Source: Egaibacter sp046050465 (GTDB lineage: Bacteria > Pseudomonadota > Gammaproteobacteria > Burkholderiales > Burkholderiaceae_C). From it: DNA of 64,000 bases. Made by a program: the position numbers and the translations under genes. The notes beneath the pieces were generated by a model. The model ran no database searches. It had not been told where the DNA came from and worked only from the letters and a program-made list of their open reading frames with translations. The DNA is taken from the NCBI GenBank assembly GCA_046050465.1, contig JBJOPS010000011.1, positions 1 to 64,000 of the forward strand, given 5' to 3'. This document shows, piece by piece, positions 33,038 through 41,373 of the stretch (the first letter of the stretch is position 1; every line of letters starts with the position of its first letter).

Positions 33038-33940
33038 ATGAACTATCCAACATTAGAAGATGTGATCGGAAAAACCCCGCTGGTGGCGTTGCAGCGAATC
33101 GGCGCCGCCGAGAACGCCGCCCGCCGCAACGTGATTCTGGGAAAACTGGAGGGCAACAACCCAGCTGGTTCGGTGAAAGACCGGCCAGCGATGTCGATGA
33201 TTCGCCGAGCGCAGGAGCGTGGCGACATCAAGCCGGGCGACGCCCTGATCGAGGCGACCTCGGGCAATACCGGCATCGCGCTGGCTATGGCCGCGGCCAT
33301 CATGGGCTACCACATGATTCTGATCATGCCGGAAGACCTTTCCATCGAGCGCGTGCAGACCATGAAAGCCTTTGGCGCCGAGCTGATTCTGACACCCAAG
33401 AGCGGCGGCATGGAATACGCCCGTGACCTGGCCGACCAGATGGAAAAAAGCGGCAAGGGCCGCGTGCTGGACCAGTTTGCCAATGCCGACAACCCGCGGG
33501 CGCACTATGAAACCACGGGTCCAGAGATCTGGGACGACACCAAGGGGCGGGTAACTCATTTCGTCAGCGCCATGGGCACCACGGGCACGATCACCGGTGT
33601 GTCGAAGTTTTTGAAAGAGAAAAACCCGGGCGTCAAGATTATCGGGGCGCAGCCTTCTGAAGGCTCGCGCATTCCCGGCATCCGCAAATGGCCGCAGGAA
33701 TACCTGCCAAAAATTTATGACCCCACCCACGTGGACGAACTGATTTACGTGAGCCAGAGCGATGCCGAGGAGATGTGCCGCCGCATGGCGCGTGAAGAAG
33801 GCATCTTTGCCGGCATCTCGGCAGCAGGTGCCTGCTGGGTGGCGCAGGAAATTGCGAAGCGCGAAGAGAATGCAACGATTGTTTTCATCGTGTGCGACCG
33901 GGGAGACCGTTACCTGTCCACAGGTGTATTTCCGGCGTAA
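33038..33940 (+). CDS. cysM: Cysteine synthase B
   Basis: A 300-residue PLP enzyme that makes cysteine from O-acetylserine and sulphide or thiosulphate. It starts MNYPTLEDVIGKTPLVALQRI. The PLP lysine is in NNPAGSVKDRPAMSMI, the substrate loop in EATSGNTGIALAMAAA, and GTTGTITGVSKFLKE binds the phosphate. SEGSRIPGIRKW is a CysM-type marker. ATG 33038 is used; the frame stays open upstream through the tRNA-Leu gene and must be cut there. Confidence 0.93.
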   Translation: MNYPTLEDVIGKTPLVALQRIGAAENAARRNVILGKLEGNNPAGSVKDRPAMSMIRRAQERGDIKPGDALIEATSGNTGIALAMAAAIMGYHMILIMPEDLSIERVQTMKAFGAELILTPKSGGMEYARDLADQMEKSGKGRVLDQFANADNPRAHYETTGPEIWDDTKGRVTHFVSAMGTTGTITGVSKFLKEKNPGVKIIGAQPSEGSRIPGIRKWPQEYLPKIYDPTHVDELIYVSQSDAEEMCRRMAREEGIFAGISAAGACWVAQEIAKREENATIVFIVCDRGDRYLSTGVFPA

Positions 33941-33968
33941 AACGTTCTCAAATTTTATGAAAAATCAG

Positions 33969-34014
33969 GCTATAGCCCTCGTCCAATATGCGTGAGTAGC
34001 TATAAAAATTATAG
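33969..34014 (+). repeat. Dispersed repeat, intergenic reference copy A
   Basis: GCTATAGCCCTCGTCCAATA, then TGCGTGAGTAGCTATAAAAAT and TATAG. It shares about 35 of 42 positions with copy B at 39927, including TAGCCCTC, AATATGCGTGAGTAGCTAT and the A-run. It lies between cysM and the NUDIX gene, 10 bp before the NUDIX start, so it may affect that gene's leader. Confidence 0.75.
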
Positions 34015-34024
34015 TAATTGATCC

Positions 34025-34552
34025 ATGACCGCTGAATTCAAATTTTGCCCCCAGTGCGCCACGACTTTGCAGATCATCACGCAACTGGAGGACGGCGGCG
34101 ACAAGGCGCGCCTGCGCTGCACCGCCTGTGATTTCACGCACTGGAACAACCCCACGCCCGTGCTGGCCGCGGTGATTGAGTACGAAGGCAAGATTTTGCT
34201 GGCCCGCAACGCGGCTTGGGCAGGCAAGATGTATGCGCTGATCACCGGCTTCATGGAAGCAGGGGAAACGCCGCAAGGCGGCATTACCCGGGAAATTCAG
34301 GAAGAAACCAACCTCGCCACGAGCGAGCTGAACCTGATTGGTGTTTATGATTTCCAGCGAATGAACCAGATCATCATCGCTTACCACGCGGTCTGTAGCG
34401 GGGAAGTGAAGCTGTCACCCGAGTTGGTGGACTACAAGTTATATGGCCATGAGGATGTCATGTGCTGGCCGGCTGGAACGGGCTATGCCCTTGCGGACTG
34501 GCTCAAGTCCCGCGGTTACACCCCCCAATTTGTGGATTGGTCGCGCAAGTAA
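34025..34552 (+). CDS. NUDIX hydrolase with N-terminal zinc ribbon
   Basis: A 175-residue NudC-like protein. A short zinc ribbon (CPQC near residue 8 and CTAC near 37) precedes a NUDIX domain with box GFMEAGETPQGGITREIQEE, i.e. the GX5EX7REUXEEXGU pattern. FKFCPQCATTL and NNPTPVLAAVIEYEGKILLARN resemble NADH/ADP-ribose pyrophosphatases, but at 175 residues it is shorter than NudC (~260), lacking the NudC N-terminal domain. The exact substrate, a nucleoside diphosphate derivative, is unknown. It is followed by tusA. Confidence 0.85.
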   Translation: MTAEFKFCPQCATTLQIITQLEDGGDKARLRCTACDFTHWNNPTPVLAAVIEYEGKILLARNAAWAGKMYALITGFMEAGETPQGGITREIQEETNLATSELNLIGVYDFQRMNQIIIAYHAVCSGEVKLSPELVDYKLYGHEDVMCWPAGTGYALADWLKSRGYTPQFVDWSRK

Positions 34553-34582
34553 CTAGAATTGAGGCAACTGAAGGAAATCGTG

Positions 34583-34810
34583 ATGAACATCGACAAAGAG
34601 CTGGACACCCGTGGCCTGAACTGCCCCCTGCCGATTCTGAAGGCTAAAAAGGCGCTGACGGACATGCTCAGCGGTCAGACGCTGCGTGTGGTCGCAACCG
34701 ATTCGGGCTCCATGCGCGACTTTCAGGCGTTTGCCAAACAAACCGGTAATGAGCTGATTGAGCAGCACACCGCTGGCGCGGACTTCATCCACGTCCTGCG
34801 CCGCCGGTAA
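34583..34810 (+). CDS. tusA: TusA-family sulfur carrier protein
   Basis: A 75-residue small sulfur carrier. The family motif is DTRGLNCPLPILKAKKAL, with the persulfide cysteine near residue 12 in CPxP. Such proteins accept sulfur from IscS-like desulfurases and pass it to tRNA thiolation or molybdenum cofactor routes. The start is ATG 34583, with AAGGAA 6 bp ahead. It converges with valS. Confidence 0.88.
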   Translation: MNIDKELDTRGLNCPLPILKAKKALTDMLSGQTLRVVATDSGSMRDFQAFAKQTGNELIEQHTAGADFIHVLRRR

Positions 34811-34824
34811 CCTGCCCGGCAGGG

Positions 34825-37770
34825 TTATCCCAGCTTGACCAGCTGATCCTTCACCTTGGCCACTGTGGCCACAAAATCGGCCACCCGCTTGCGTTCCTGC
34901 TCTAGCACGGCAGCAGGGGCCTTGGCGACAAAAGCTTCGTTGTTGAGCTTGCTCTGGGCTTTGGTGATCTGGTCTTCCAGGCGGGCCACTTCCTTGCCCA
35001 GACGCATTTTTTCAGCCACGACGTCAATCTCCATGAACAGGCACAGGCGGGCATCACCCAGCACAGCCACCGGCGCGGCCTGAGCGGCTGCGGACCAGGC
35101 AGCCTCGTCTTCAAAGACCCGCACTTCGTTGAGCTTGGCCAGCGCCTGCAACACCGGGGTAGACTGCTTCAGAAAAGCCGCTTCGGCCGAGGTCTGTGCC
35201 AATACAAACAGGGGTAGCCGGGTTGCCGGCGACACGTTCATCTCGCCACGCAGGTTGCGGCAGGCATCCACCAGACTTTTCAGCTTGACCACATGCGCAA
35301 TGGCTGCTTCGTCAATCTTTTCCGGCTGGCTTTGCGGGTAACGGGCGATGCTGACAGACTCGCCCGGTAAACCAGCCACCACGGAAACCTTTTGCCAGAG
35401 TTCTTCGGTGATGAACGGAATCACCGGGTGGGCGAGCCGCAAAATTGTTTCCAGCACCCGGATCAGGGTGCGGCGTGTGGCGCGCTTCTGCGAATCATCC
35501 CCAGTCTGAATCTGAACCTTGGCAATTTCCAGATACCAGTCGCAAAACTCGTTCCAGACGAAGTCATAAATCGTGTTGGCGACATTGTCCAGCCGATAGT
35601 CGGCAAAGCCCTGAGCCACGTCGGCTTCGGCCTTCTGCAGCAGCGACGTGATCCAGCGGTCCGACTGGCTGAAGTGCATGTAGCCATGGAAAGGGCCACC
35701 CGGCTGGCATTCCGCCTTGGTGTGTTCCTTCAGGCCACAGTCCTGCCCCTCGCAGTTCATCAGCACAAAGCGCGTGGCGTTCCACAGCTTGTTGCAGAAG
35801 TTGCGATAACCCTCGCAGCGCTTGCTGTCGAAATTGATGCTGCGCCCCAGCGACGCCAGCGAAGCAAAGGTGAAGCGCAGCGCATCGGCGCCAAACGCGG
35901 GAATGCCGGTGGGAAATTCTTTTTCGGTGTTTTTGCGCACCTGCGGCGCGGTCTCGGGCTTGCGCAGGCCTTCGGAGCGTTTGCCCAGCAGTGCAGGCAA
36001 ATCAATGCCGTCGATCAGATCGACTGGGTCCAGCACATTGCCTTCGGACTTGCTCATCTTCTTGCCCTGTGCGTCGCGCACCAGGCCGTGGATGTAGACG
36101 TGTTTGAACGGTACCTTGCCCGTGAAGTGGGTGGTCATCATGATCATCCGGGCGACCCAGAAGAAGATGATGTCGTAGCCAGTGACCAGCACGGAAGAGG
36201 GCAGGTACAGGTCGTAATCCTGAGTCTTTTCTGGCCAGCCCATGGTGCTGAAAGGCACGAGAGCAGAGGAGTACCAGGTGTCCAGCACGTCCTCGTCACG
36301 CGTCAGCCTTTTGCCGGGGGCTTTGGCTTGCGCTTCAGCTTCATCACGTGCCACATAGACCTTGCCGTCTTCGTCGTACCAGGCCGGAATCTGGTGGCCC
36401 CACCAGAGCTGTCGGCTGATGCACCAGTCCTGGATGTTGTTCATCCACTGGTTGTAGGTGTTGATCCAGTTTTCGGGGACGAATTTAACCTCGCCCGATT
36501 GCACCGCGTCGATGGCTTTTTGTGCAATGGATTTGCCTGTCGGGTCGGACTCACTGACCTTGGTCATGGCGACGAACCACTGGTCGGTGAGCATGGGCTC
36601 CACCACCTGGCCGGTGCGGGCGCACACGGGCACCATGTTCTTGTGCGGTACGGTTTTTTCCAGAAAGCCCTGTGCTTCCAGATCTTTCAACACCGCCTTG
36701 CGGCAGTCGTAACGGTCCAGCCCACGATAAATTGCAGGCCCGTTTTCGTTGATCTTCGCGTCCAGCGTGAAGATGGTGATCAGCGGCAACTTGTGCCGCT
36801 GGGCAACCTGGTAGTCGTTGAAATCATGGGCGCCGGTGATCTTCACGCAGCCGCTGCCGAAAGCCGGGTCCACATAGTCGTCGGCGATGATCGGAATCTG
36901 CCGGTCGCACAGTGGCAGATCGACCATCTTGCCGACCAGGTGCTTGTAACGCTCATCTTCCGGGTGCACCGCCAGCGCACCATCGGCCAGCATGGTTTCC
37001 GGCCGGGTGGTGGCGATGTGCATGCCGCGCATCGGCGTACCGTCGGCGGAGGTCTGCGGGCCGTCGCTGAATGGGTACTCGATGTGCCACATGAAGCTGT
37101 CGCGCTCTTCGTTTTCCACCTCCAGATCGCTCACCGCGCTTTGCAGTACCGGGTCCCAGTTCACCAGGCGTTTACCCCGGTAGATCAGCCCTTGCTCGTA
37201 CAGACGAACAAAGGTTTCGGTCACGGTTTTGGACAGCTTCGGGTCCATCGTGAAGTACTCGCGGCTCCAGTCCACGCTGTCGCCCATGCGGCGCATTTGC
37301 GTGGTGATGGTGTTACCGCTTTTTTCCTTCCACTCCCACACTTTGGCGACGAAATTCTTGCGTGCCTCGGCCGGGGTAGGCCCCATGTCGTGGCGGCTGA
37401 TGTTTTGCGCCTGCAGCTGGCGCTCCACCACAATTTGCGTGGCGATGCCCGCGTGATCCGTGCCCGGTACCCAGACCGTGTTGTGCACCAGCATGCGGTG
37501 ATACCGCGTGAGGCTGTCCATGATGGTCTGGTTGAAGGCGTGGCCCATGTGCAGCGTGCCCGTCACGTTGGGCGGCGGTAGCTGGATGGCGAACGACGGC
37601 ACATCAGCCTGGCTTTGGCCCGTACCGCGGGATCCCGCAGCCGCGTAGCCCCGGCGTTCCCACTCGGGTCCCCAATGGGCTTCCAGCGCAGCGGGTTCAA
37701 ACGATTTGGACAGGCTGTCCAGCCCGGGTTGTGCGGACTGAGTGGGCAGGGTGGATGTCGATTCGGTCAT
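34825..37770 (-). CDS. valS: Valyl-tRNA synthetase
   Basis: A 981-residue class I aminoacyl-tRNA synthetase that charges tRNA-Val. The HIGH-type motif is PPPNVTGTLHMGHAF near residue 70, and the KMSKS motif is GKKMSKSEGNVLDP. An editing domain with VGKMVDLPLCDRQIPIIADD is present. The C-terminal coiled coil (KMRLGKEVARLEDQITKAQSKL) is the tRNA-binding arm. Length is normal for proteobacteria. It is monocistronic on the minus strand, 158 bp downstream of the DUF2783 gene and separated from it by a terminator. Confidence 0.97.
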   Translation of the reverse strand: MTESTSTLPTQSAQPGLDSLSKSFEPAALEAHWGPEWERRGYAAAGSRGTGQSQADVPSFAIQLPPPNVTGTLHMGHAFNQTIMDSLTRYHRMLVHNTVWVPGTDHAGIATQIVVERQLQAQNISRHDMGPTPAEARKNFVAKVWEWKEKSGNTITTQMRRMGDSVDWSREYFTMDPKLSKTVTETFVRLYEQGLIYRGKRLVNWDPVLQSAVSDLEVENEERDSFMWHIEYPFSDGPQTSADGTPMRGMHIATTRPETMLADGALAVHPEDERYKHLVGKMVDLPLCDRQIPIIADDYVDPAFGSGCVKITGAHDFNDYQVAQRHKLPLITIFTLDAKINENGPAIYRGLDRYDCRKAVLKDLEAQGFLEKTVPHKNMVPVCARTGQVVEPMLTDQWFVAMTKVSESDPTGKSIAQKAIDAVQSGEVKFVPENWINTYNQWMNNIQDWCISRQLWWGHQIPAWYDEDGKVYVARDEAEAQAKAPGKRLTRDEDVLDTWYSSALVPFSTMGWPEKTQDYDLYLPSSVLVTGYDIIFFWVARMIMMTTHFTGKVPFKHVYIHGLVRDAQGKKMSKSEGNVLDPVDLIDGIDLPALLGKRSEGLRKPETAPQVRKNTEKEFPTGIPAFGADALRFTFASLASLGRSINFDSKRCEGYRNFCNKLWNATRFVLMNCEGQDCGLKEHTKAECQPGGPFHGYMHFSQSDRWITSLLQKAEADVAQGFADYRLDNVANTIYDFVWNEFCDWYLEIAKVQIQTGDDSQKRATRRTLIRVLETILRLAHPVIPFITEELWQKVSVVAGLPGESVSIARYPQSQPEKIDEAAIAHVVKLKSLVDACRNLRGEMNVSPATRLPLFVLAQTSAEAAFLKQSTPVLQALAKLNEVRVFEDEAAWSAAAQAAPVAVLGDARLCLFMEIDVVAEKMRLGKEVARLEDQITKAQSKLNNEAFVAKAPAAVLEQERKRVADFVATVAKVKDQLVKLG

Positions 37771-37800
37771 GGGGTCACATCAGGTGCTGACAGGCGCAGC

Positions 37801-37838
37801 AAAAAAAAGAAAACAAAAACGGCACCCCAAAAGGTGCC
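37801..37838 (-). terminator. Rho-independent terminator of the DUF2783/monooxygenase operon
   Basis: On the minus strand GGCACC-TTTTGG-GGTGCC is followed by a T-rich tract with runs of 5, 4 and 8 T. It ends the transcript coming from the VOC/monooxygenase/DUF2783 genes just before the valS leader. Confidence 0.75.
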
Positions 37839-37928
37839 CAACGCGGAGCCCACGAGGGCGCCGATACAAGCGGAAAGCTGGATTACGTGATTTTACCGGG
37901 GCCGCCCGGTGTGGCCTGGCGGCAAGGC

Positions 37929-38114
37929 CTAATTGAGTTTGCTGGCGGCGGCCAGACACTCGGCCAGCACTTTACCGTCGCCAATCTGGTTGGCCAGCAA
38001 CAGTATCAACCGGGCGTTGAGCAGTTCAGACGCGTCGCGGTCCAGATTGGCATGAGCGTCCAGCAATTGCTCGTAGAACGTGTCGGCGTCACTGAGGTTG
38101 GGTTGGGTTTTCAT
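37929..38114 (-). CDS. DUF2783 domain-containing protein (61 aa)
   Basis: A 61-residue acidic helical protein (LSDADTFYEQLLDAHANLD, ASELLNARLILLLANQIGD) of the DUF2783 family, for which no biochemical role is established. Members are typically found next to FAD-dependent aromatic monooxygenases, as here, with 33 bp between the two genes. A role as a small accessory or stabilising subunit of the monooxygenase is inferred from this co-location only. Confidence 0.8.
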   Translation of the reverse strand: MKTQPNLSDADTFYEQLLDAHANLDRDASELLNARLILLLANQIGDGKVLAECLAAASKLN

Positions 38115-38147
38115 GGTGCTTGCTCCTGAGTTTTGTTGTGTTTGTAG

Positions 38148-39890
38148 TCACAAGCCCAGCGACTTTTCAATCGCCTGCACCAGATCGCCATCCACCACCT
38201 CGCCGGTCGCCGCCAGGTAGCCGTCATGCCGCAGCAACGCCCAGGCGTGCCCAAACACGTGGCAGGCGCCCTGCAGATGGCCTTTGGGGTCGCGCACGTG
38301 TTCCTTCGCCTGTGCAGGCTCGTCCGGCCCCACGACCTGCACGCAGCGCACCGGCGCGGTGACTGCGAGCTGGCGAAGCCTCTCCACCGCAGAGGGTGAC
38401 AGGTTGCCGAAAACCAGCACCAGCAAACGGCTCTGTGCCCATTTCAGCAGGTCGTTCACTGTGCCGGTACCCAAGCCGTCACCCCAGGCGAACGCCACGT
38501 TTTGCACCGATTGTCCGCCCGTGGGCTCACAGATGCGGGAGTGTGTGTAGGTATTGGCCACAGCCATTCGCCCGGTGTTGATCAACGAGCGGGCAAACAG
38601 ATGCTGTCGGGCCAGGCTGATGGCGGCCTGGCGAAACACGCGCTCCATGCCGTCGGCTGGACGCAAAAAGCGGGCCGTACGGTTGGTCACCAGTACGTTT
38701 TGTGCGGCCGCTTCGTGGCGCTCGTCGTGATAGCTGTCCAGCAGGGCGGGTGCTGCGGTGCCGCGAATGACGGCAGCCAGCTTCCAGGCCAGATTGTCGG
38801 CGTCGGCCACGCCGGTGTTGCCGCCACGCGCGCCGAAGGGGCTGACAATTTTGGCGGTGTCCCCCATGAAAAAGACACTGCCGATACGCAACCGGTCCGC
38901 ACACTGGCTCCGATAGGCATACGGCCCCACCCAGACGATCTCACATTGCAGATCATCCCCAAACTGGCGGCGCAGGCGCTCGCGCACCTGCGCTTCGCTG
39001 CTGACCACGGTCGGGTCCGAGTTGGGCGCCATCTGGTAGTCGATGCGCCACACGTCATCGGCCATCAGATGCTGCCAGACCGAGCGGTTGTCGTTAAAGG
39101 GTGCCTCGATCCAGGTGTGGCGCTCCGTCGGTGGTCGTTTGCTGAAACGCACATCGGCGATGCACCAACGGTCATCGCCTTTTTTGGCTTTCAGCGTGGC
39201 GCCGCACCAGGCGTGAAACGGCGTGTGCGAGCCCGATGCGTCGATCACGTGGTCGGCCTGAATCCGGTAGCTGCCTGCCGGCGTTTCCACGTCAAGCGTG
39301 GCGAAACCTTTGTCTTGCTCAAAGCCCACCACCCGTGACTGCCAGCGCATGTCCACAATCGGTTCGCTGGCTGCGCGGTTCAGCTCGGCAATGCGCTCCA
39401 CCAGAAAACCTTCGATGTAAAACTGCTGGATGTTGATGAACGGCGGCTGGGTGGAGAGCTGGAAGCTGCTCTGCTGGCGCAGATCGAACGAATACACCTC
39501 ATCCTTGCCAGCGAAGGTGCGGCCCACGCTCCACTGGACGCCTTTGCGCGCGATGCGCTCGTAGATGCCCAGTTTGTCGAAAATCTCCAGCGATTTCTGT
39601 GTGTAGCAAATGCCGCGTGATGATGCACCCTTGACGCCTACCGTATTGTCTTCGTCCAGCAGCACCGCCTTCACGCCCAGTTGCGCCAGCGAACAGGCCA
39701 GCGTGAGCCCGGTGATACCGCCGCCCACGATGACCACGGCATGGCGCCGCACGGAGCCAGACTGGATGTCGGGTGGTTCGACGAAAGGGTATTCGGGCAA
39801 CTGGTAGCCCGAGCCCTGCGTGAATTCATAACCGTTGGTGAACGCGACATCCGCAAACGCTGGCCCGGGTGTATGGGAGGTTTGTGCCAT
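38148..39890 (-). CDS. FAD-dependent aromatic monooxygenase (MhpA/PheA-like)
   Basis: A 580-residue class A flavoprotein hydroxylase. The FAD Rossmann motif is VVIVGGGITGLTLACSLAQLG near residue 50. The GD motif is FMGDTAKIVSPFGARGGNTG near 340. A thioredoxin-like C-terminal domain follows, as in phenol and 3-(3-hydroxyphenyl)propionate hydroxylases. These enzymes use NAD(P)H and O2 to hydroxylate an aromatic ring. It lies between a VOC-fold protein and DUF2783 in one minus-strand unit, suggesting hydroxylation followed by ring cleavage or isomerisation. The substrate is not evident. Confidence 0.85.
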   Translation of the reverse strand: MAQTSHTPGPAFADVAFTNGYEFTQGSGYQLPEYPFVEPPDIQSGSVRRHAVVIVGGGITGLTLACSLAQLGVKAVLLDEDNTVGVKGASSRGICYTQKSLEIFDKLGIYERIARKGVQWSVGRTFAGKDEVYSFDLRQQSSFQLSTQPPFINIQQFYIEGFLVERIAELNRAASEPIVDMRWQSRVVGFEQDKGFATLDVETPAGSYRIQADHVIDASGSHTPFHAWCGATLKAKKGDDRWCIADVRFSKRPPTERHTWIEAPFNDNRSVWQHLMADDVWRIDYQMAPNSDPTVVSSEAQVRERLRRQFGDDLQCEIVWVGPYAYRSQCADRLRIGSVFFMGDTAKIVSPFGARGGNTGVADADNLAWKLAAVIRGTAAPALLDSYHDERHEAAAQNVLVTNRTARFLRPADGMERVFRQAAISLARQHLFARSLINTGRMAVANTYTHSRICEPTGGQSVQNVAFAWGDGLGTGTVNDLLKWAQSRLLVLVFGNLSPSAVERLRQLAVTAPVRCVQVVGPDEPAQAKEHVRDPKGHLQGACHVFGHAWALLRHDGYLAATGEVVDGDLVQAIEKSLGL

Positions 39891-39926
39891 GGCTGGTTTC
39901 TCCTGCCTTTTTAAGGTCTAAATCGG

Positions 39927-39968
39927 GCTCTAGCCCTCATGTAATATGCGTGAGTAGCTATGAAAAAC
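39927..39968 (+). repeat. Dispersed repeat, intergenic copy B
   Basis: GCTCTAGCCCTCATGTAATA, then TGCGTGAGTAGCTATGAAAAAC. Nearly identical to copy A at 33969 over the central TAGCCCTC...AATATGCGTGAGTAGCTAT. It lies in the 87-bp gap between the VOC gene and the monooxygenase gene. Confidence 0.75.
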
Positions 39969-39977
39969 AGAGCAAAC

Positions 39978-40604
39978 TTATTCTTCGCCTCTGGCCGTAT
40001 ATTCCGGCCGGTCGTTTTGTTGCGGCTTGAGCGCTTCGGCCACGCGGCCCGCCGCCCGGTCGTTGCGCCACTGCTCCTTGCGTGCGCTCCATTCGGCCAG
40101 GCGTGCGTGCGCAGTTTTACTTTCCTGGAGCATCTGGAATTCGTCAGCCACCTGAGCCGACAGCTCCAGGCGCACGCCATTGGGGTCGAAAAAGTAGATG
40201 CTTTTGAAGATGTGGTGATCGGTGACCCCCAGCACTTTCACGCCGTGCGCAAGCAGTCGCGCCTTCATGGCTTCCAGTTCGGCAATGGTGTTCACGCGAA
40301 AAGCCACATGGTTCACCCAGGCTGGCGTGTTGGGCGAGGGCAGGGCAGCTTCGTCGTCGCCCAGGTCAAAAAAGGCGATGAACGAACCGTCCTGCAGTCT
40401 GAAAAAGAAGTGGGTGTAGGGGCAATATTCACCCGTGCTGGGCACGTAGTCGCTCTGGATGATGTGATACATCGGCAGGCCCAGAATGTCTTCGTAAAAG
40501 TGGCGGGTTTCCTCCGCATCTTTGGCGCGATAGGCGTAGTGGTGGAGTTGCTGAATGGGCGCCGGCGCGGGCAGCGAGGCGGGGTTTTTCAAAACGGCGG
40601 CCAT
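39978..40604 (-). CDS. VOC-superfamily protein (glyoxalase/extradiol dioxygenase fold)
   Basis: A 208-residue metal-dependent vicinal oxygen chelate protein. Candidate metal ligands are the His in QLHHYAYRA near residue 23, the His in VNHVAFRV near 105, and the Glu in GVRLELSAQ near 155. ATG 40604 is chosen for its GGAG ribosome-binding site. The single long VOC module suits ring-cleaving dioxygenases or glyoxalase-type enzymes. As the first gene ahead of an aromatic monooxygenase and DUF2783, it is probably part of the same small catabolic route. Confidence 0.8.
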   Translation of the reverse strand: MAAVLKNPASLPAPAPIQQLHHYAYRAKDAEETRHFYEDILGLPMYHIIQSDYVPSTGEYCPYTHFFFRLQDGSFIAFFDLGDDEAALPSPNTPAWVNHVAFRVNTIAELEAMKARLLAHGVKVLGVTDHHIFKSIYFFDPNGVRLELSAQVADEFQMLQESKTAHARLAEWSARKEQWRNDRAAGRVAEALKPQQNDRPEYTARGEE

Positions 40605-40697
40605 ATCAGTCTCCAATCCTTGTGAATTCACTTATACGTAACGCGTTTACTATATCGTAATCAGAGTGGCATGATGATTGTGGCGCCGGGTTCTTAT

Positions 40698-40712
40698 TGA
40701 GAATGGTTATCA
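40698..40712. promoter_or_regulatory. Fur-box-like site upstream of rubrerythrin
   Basis: TGAGAATGGTTATCA matches 13 of 15 positions of the 7-1-7 Fur core (TGATAATgATTATCA). It lies in the divergent region between the VOC gene and the rubrerythrin gene, 146 bp before the latter. Iron-dependent control would fit the Fe-S/rubrerythrin operon downstream. This is a single visual match. Confidence 0.45.
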
Positions 40713-40857
40713 ACAATTGCAAGTCGATAGATATTGGCAATTCGTGGCATTGAGGGTCTCAATTAGACGAAGCCGCTTATCTGGGCTACGCTGATGTGTC
40801 TTTGGCCCTCGGGCTTAAAGCAAAAGCGTTTGTTTTTTCAACCACTAGGAGAATTCC

Positions 40858-41280
40858 ATGGCAGCACTCAAAGGCTCCAAGACGGAAGACAACCTGAAAG
40901 CCGCCTTCGCAGGCGAGTCACAGGCCAACCGCCGTTATTTGTATTTCGCAAACAAGGCCGACGTTGAAGGTCAGCCAGACGTGGCAGCGCTGTTCCGCTC
41001 CACAGCTGAAGGCGAAACCGGCCATGCGCACGGTCACCTGGAATGGCTGGAGACCTGTGGCGACCCTGCCACCGGCCTGCCATTTGGCAGCACCCGTGAC
41101 AACCTCAAGTCTGCAGTTGCAGGCGAGACCCATGAGTACACCGACATGTATCCCGGCATGGCTAAAACCGCCCGCACCGAAGGTCATGACGAAGTGGCTG
41201 ACTGGTTTGAGACGCTGGCCAAGGCCGAGCGTTCACACGCCAATCGGTATGCCAAGGCTTTGGCAGAACTGGCCGATTAA
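40858..41280 (+). CDS. Rubrerythrin (ferritin-like diiron domain only)
   Basis: A 140-residue diiron protein that reduces peroxide. The four-helix bundle ligands are visible: E in GESQANRRYLYF near residue 20, ExxxxH in AEGETGHAHGHLEW near 55, E in AGETHEYTDM near 90, and ExxxH in AKAERSHANRYAKAL near 125. The C-terminal rubredoxin domain of classical rubrerythrin is absent, so an external electron donor is needed. ATG 40858 follows a strong AGGAG. It leads the operon rubrerythrin / Fe-S oxidoreductase / DUF3501. Confidence 0.9.
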   Translation: MAALKGSKTEDNLKAAFAGESQANRRYLYFANKADVEGQPDVAALFRSTAEGETGHAHGHLEWLETCGDPATGLPFGSTRDNLKSAVAGETHEYTDMYPGMAKTARTEGHDEVADWFETLAKAERSHANRYAKALAELAD

Positions 41281-41373
41281 TTCGCCCTGATTCGTCCGTG
41301 TTGGGCGTTGCCCGCAGCGCCCAATGCAGAAGATTCAAGAACAAATTTCCAAGACCATCTACGAGGCTTCAAT

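Noticed and set aside
35392..37581. 729-codon open frame on the plus strand
   Set aside because: It is antisense to valS, which has every class I synthetase motif. The antisense frame has no recognisable domain and is a GC-driven shadow.
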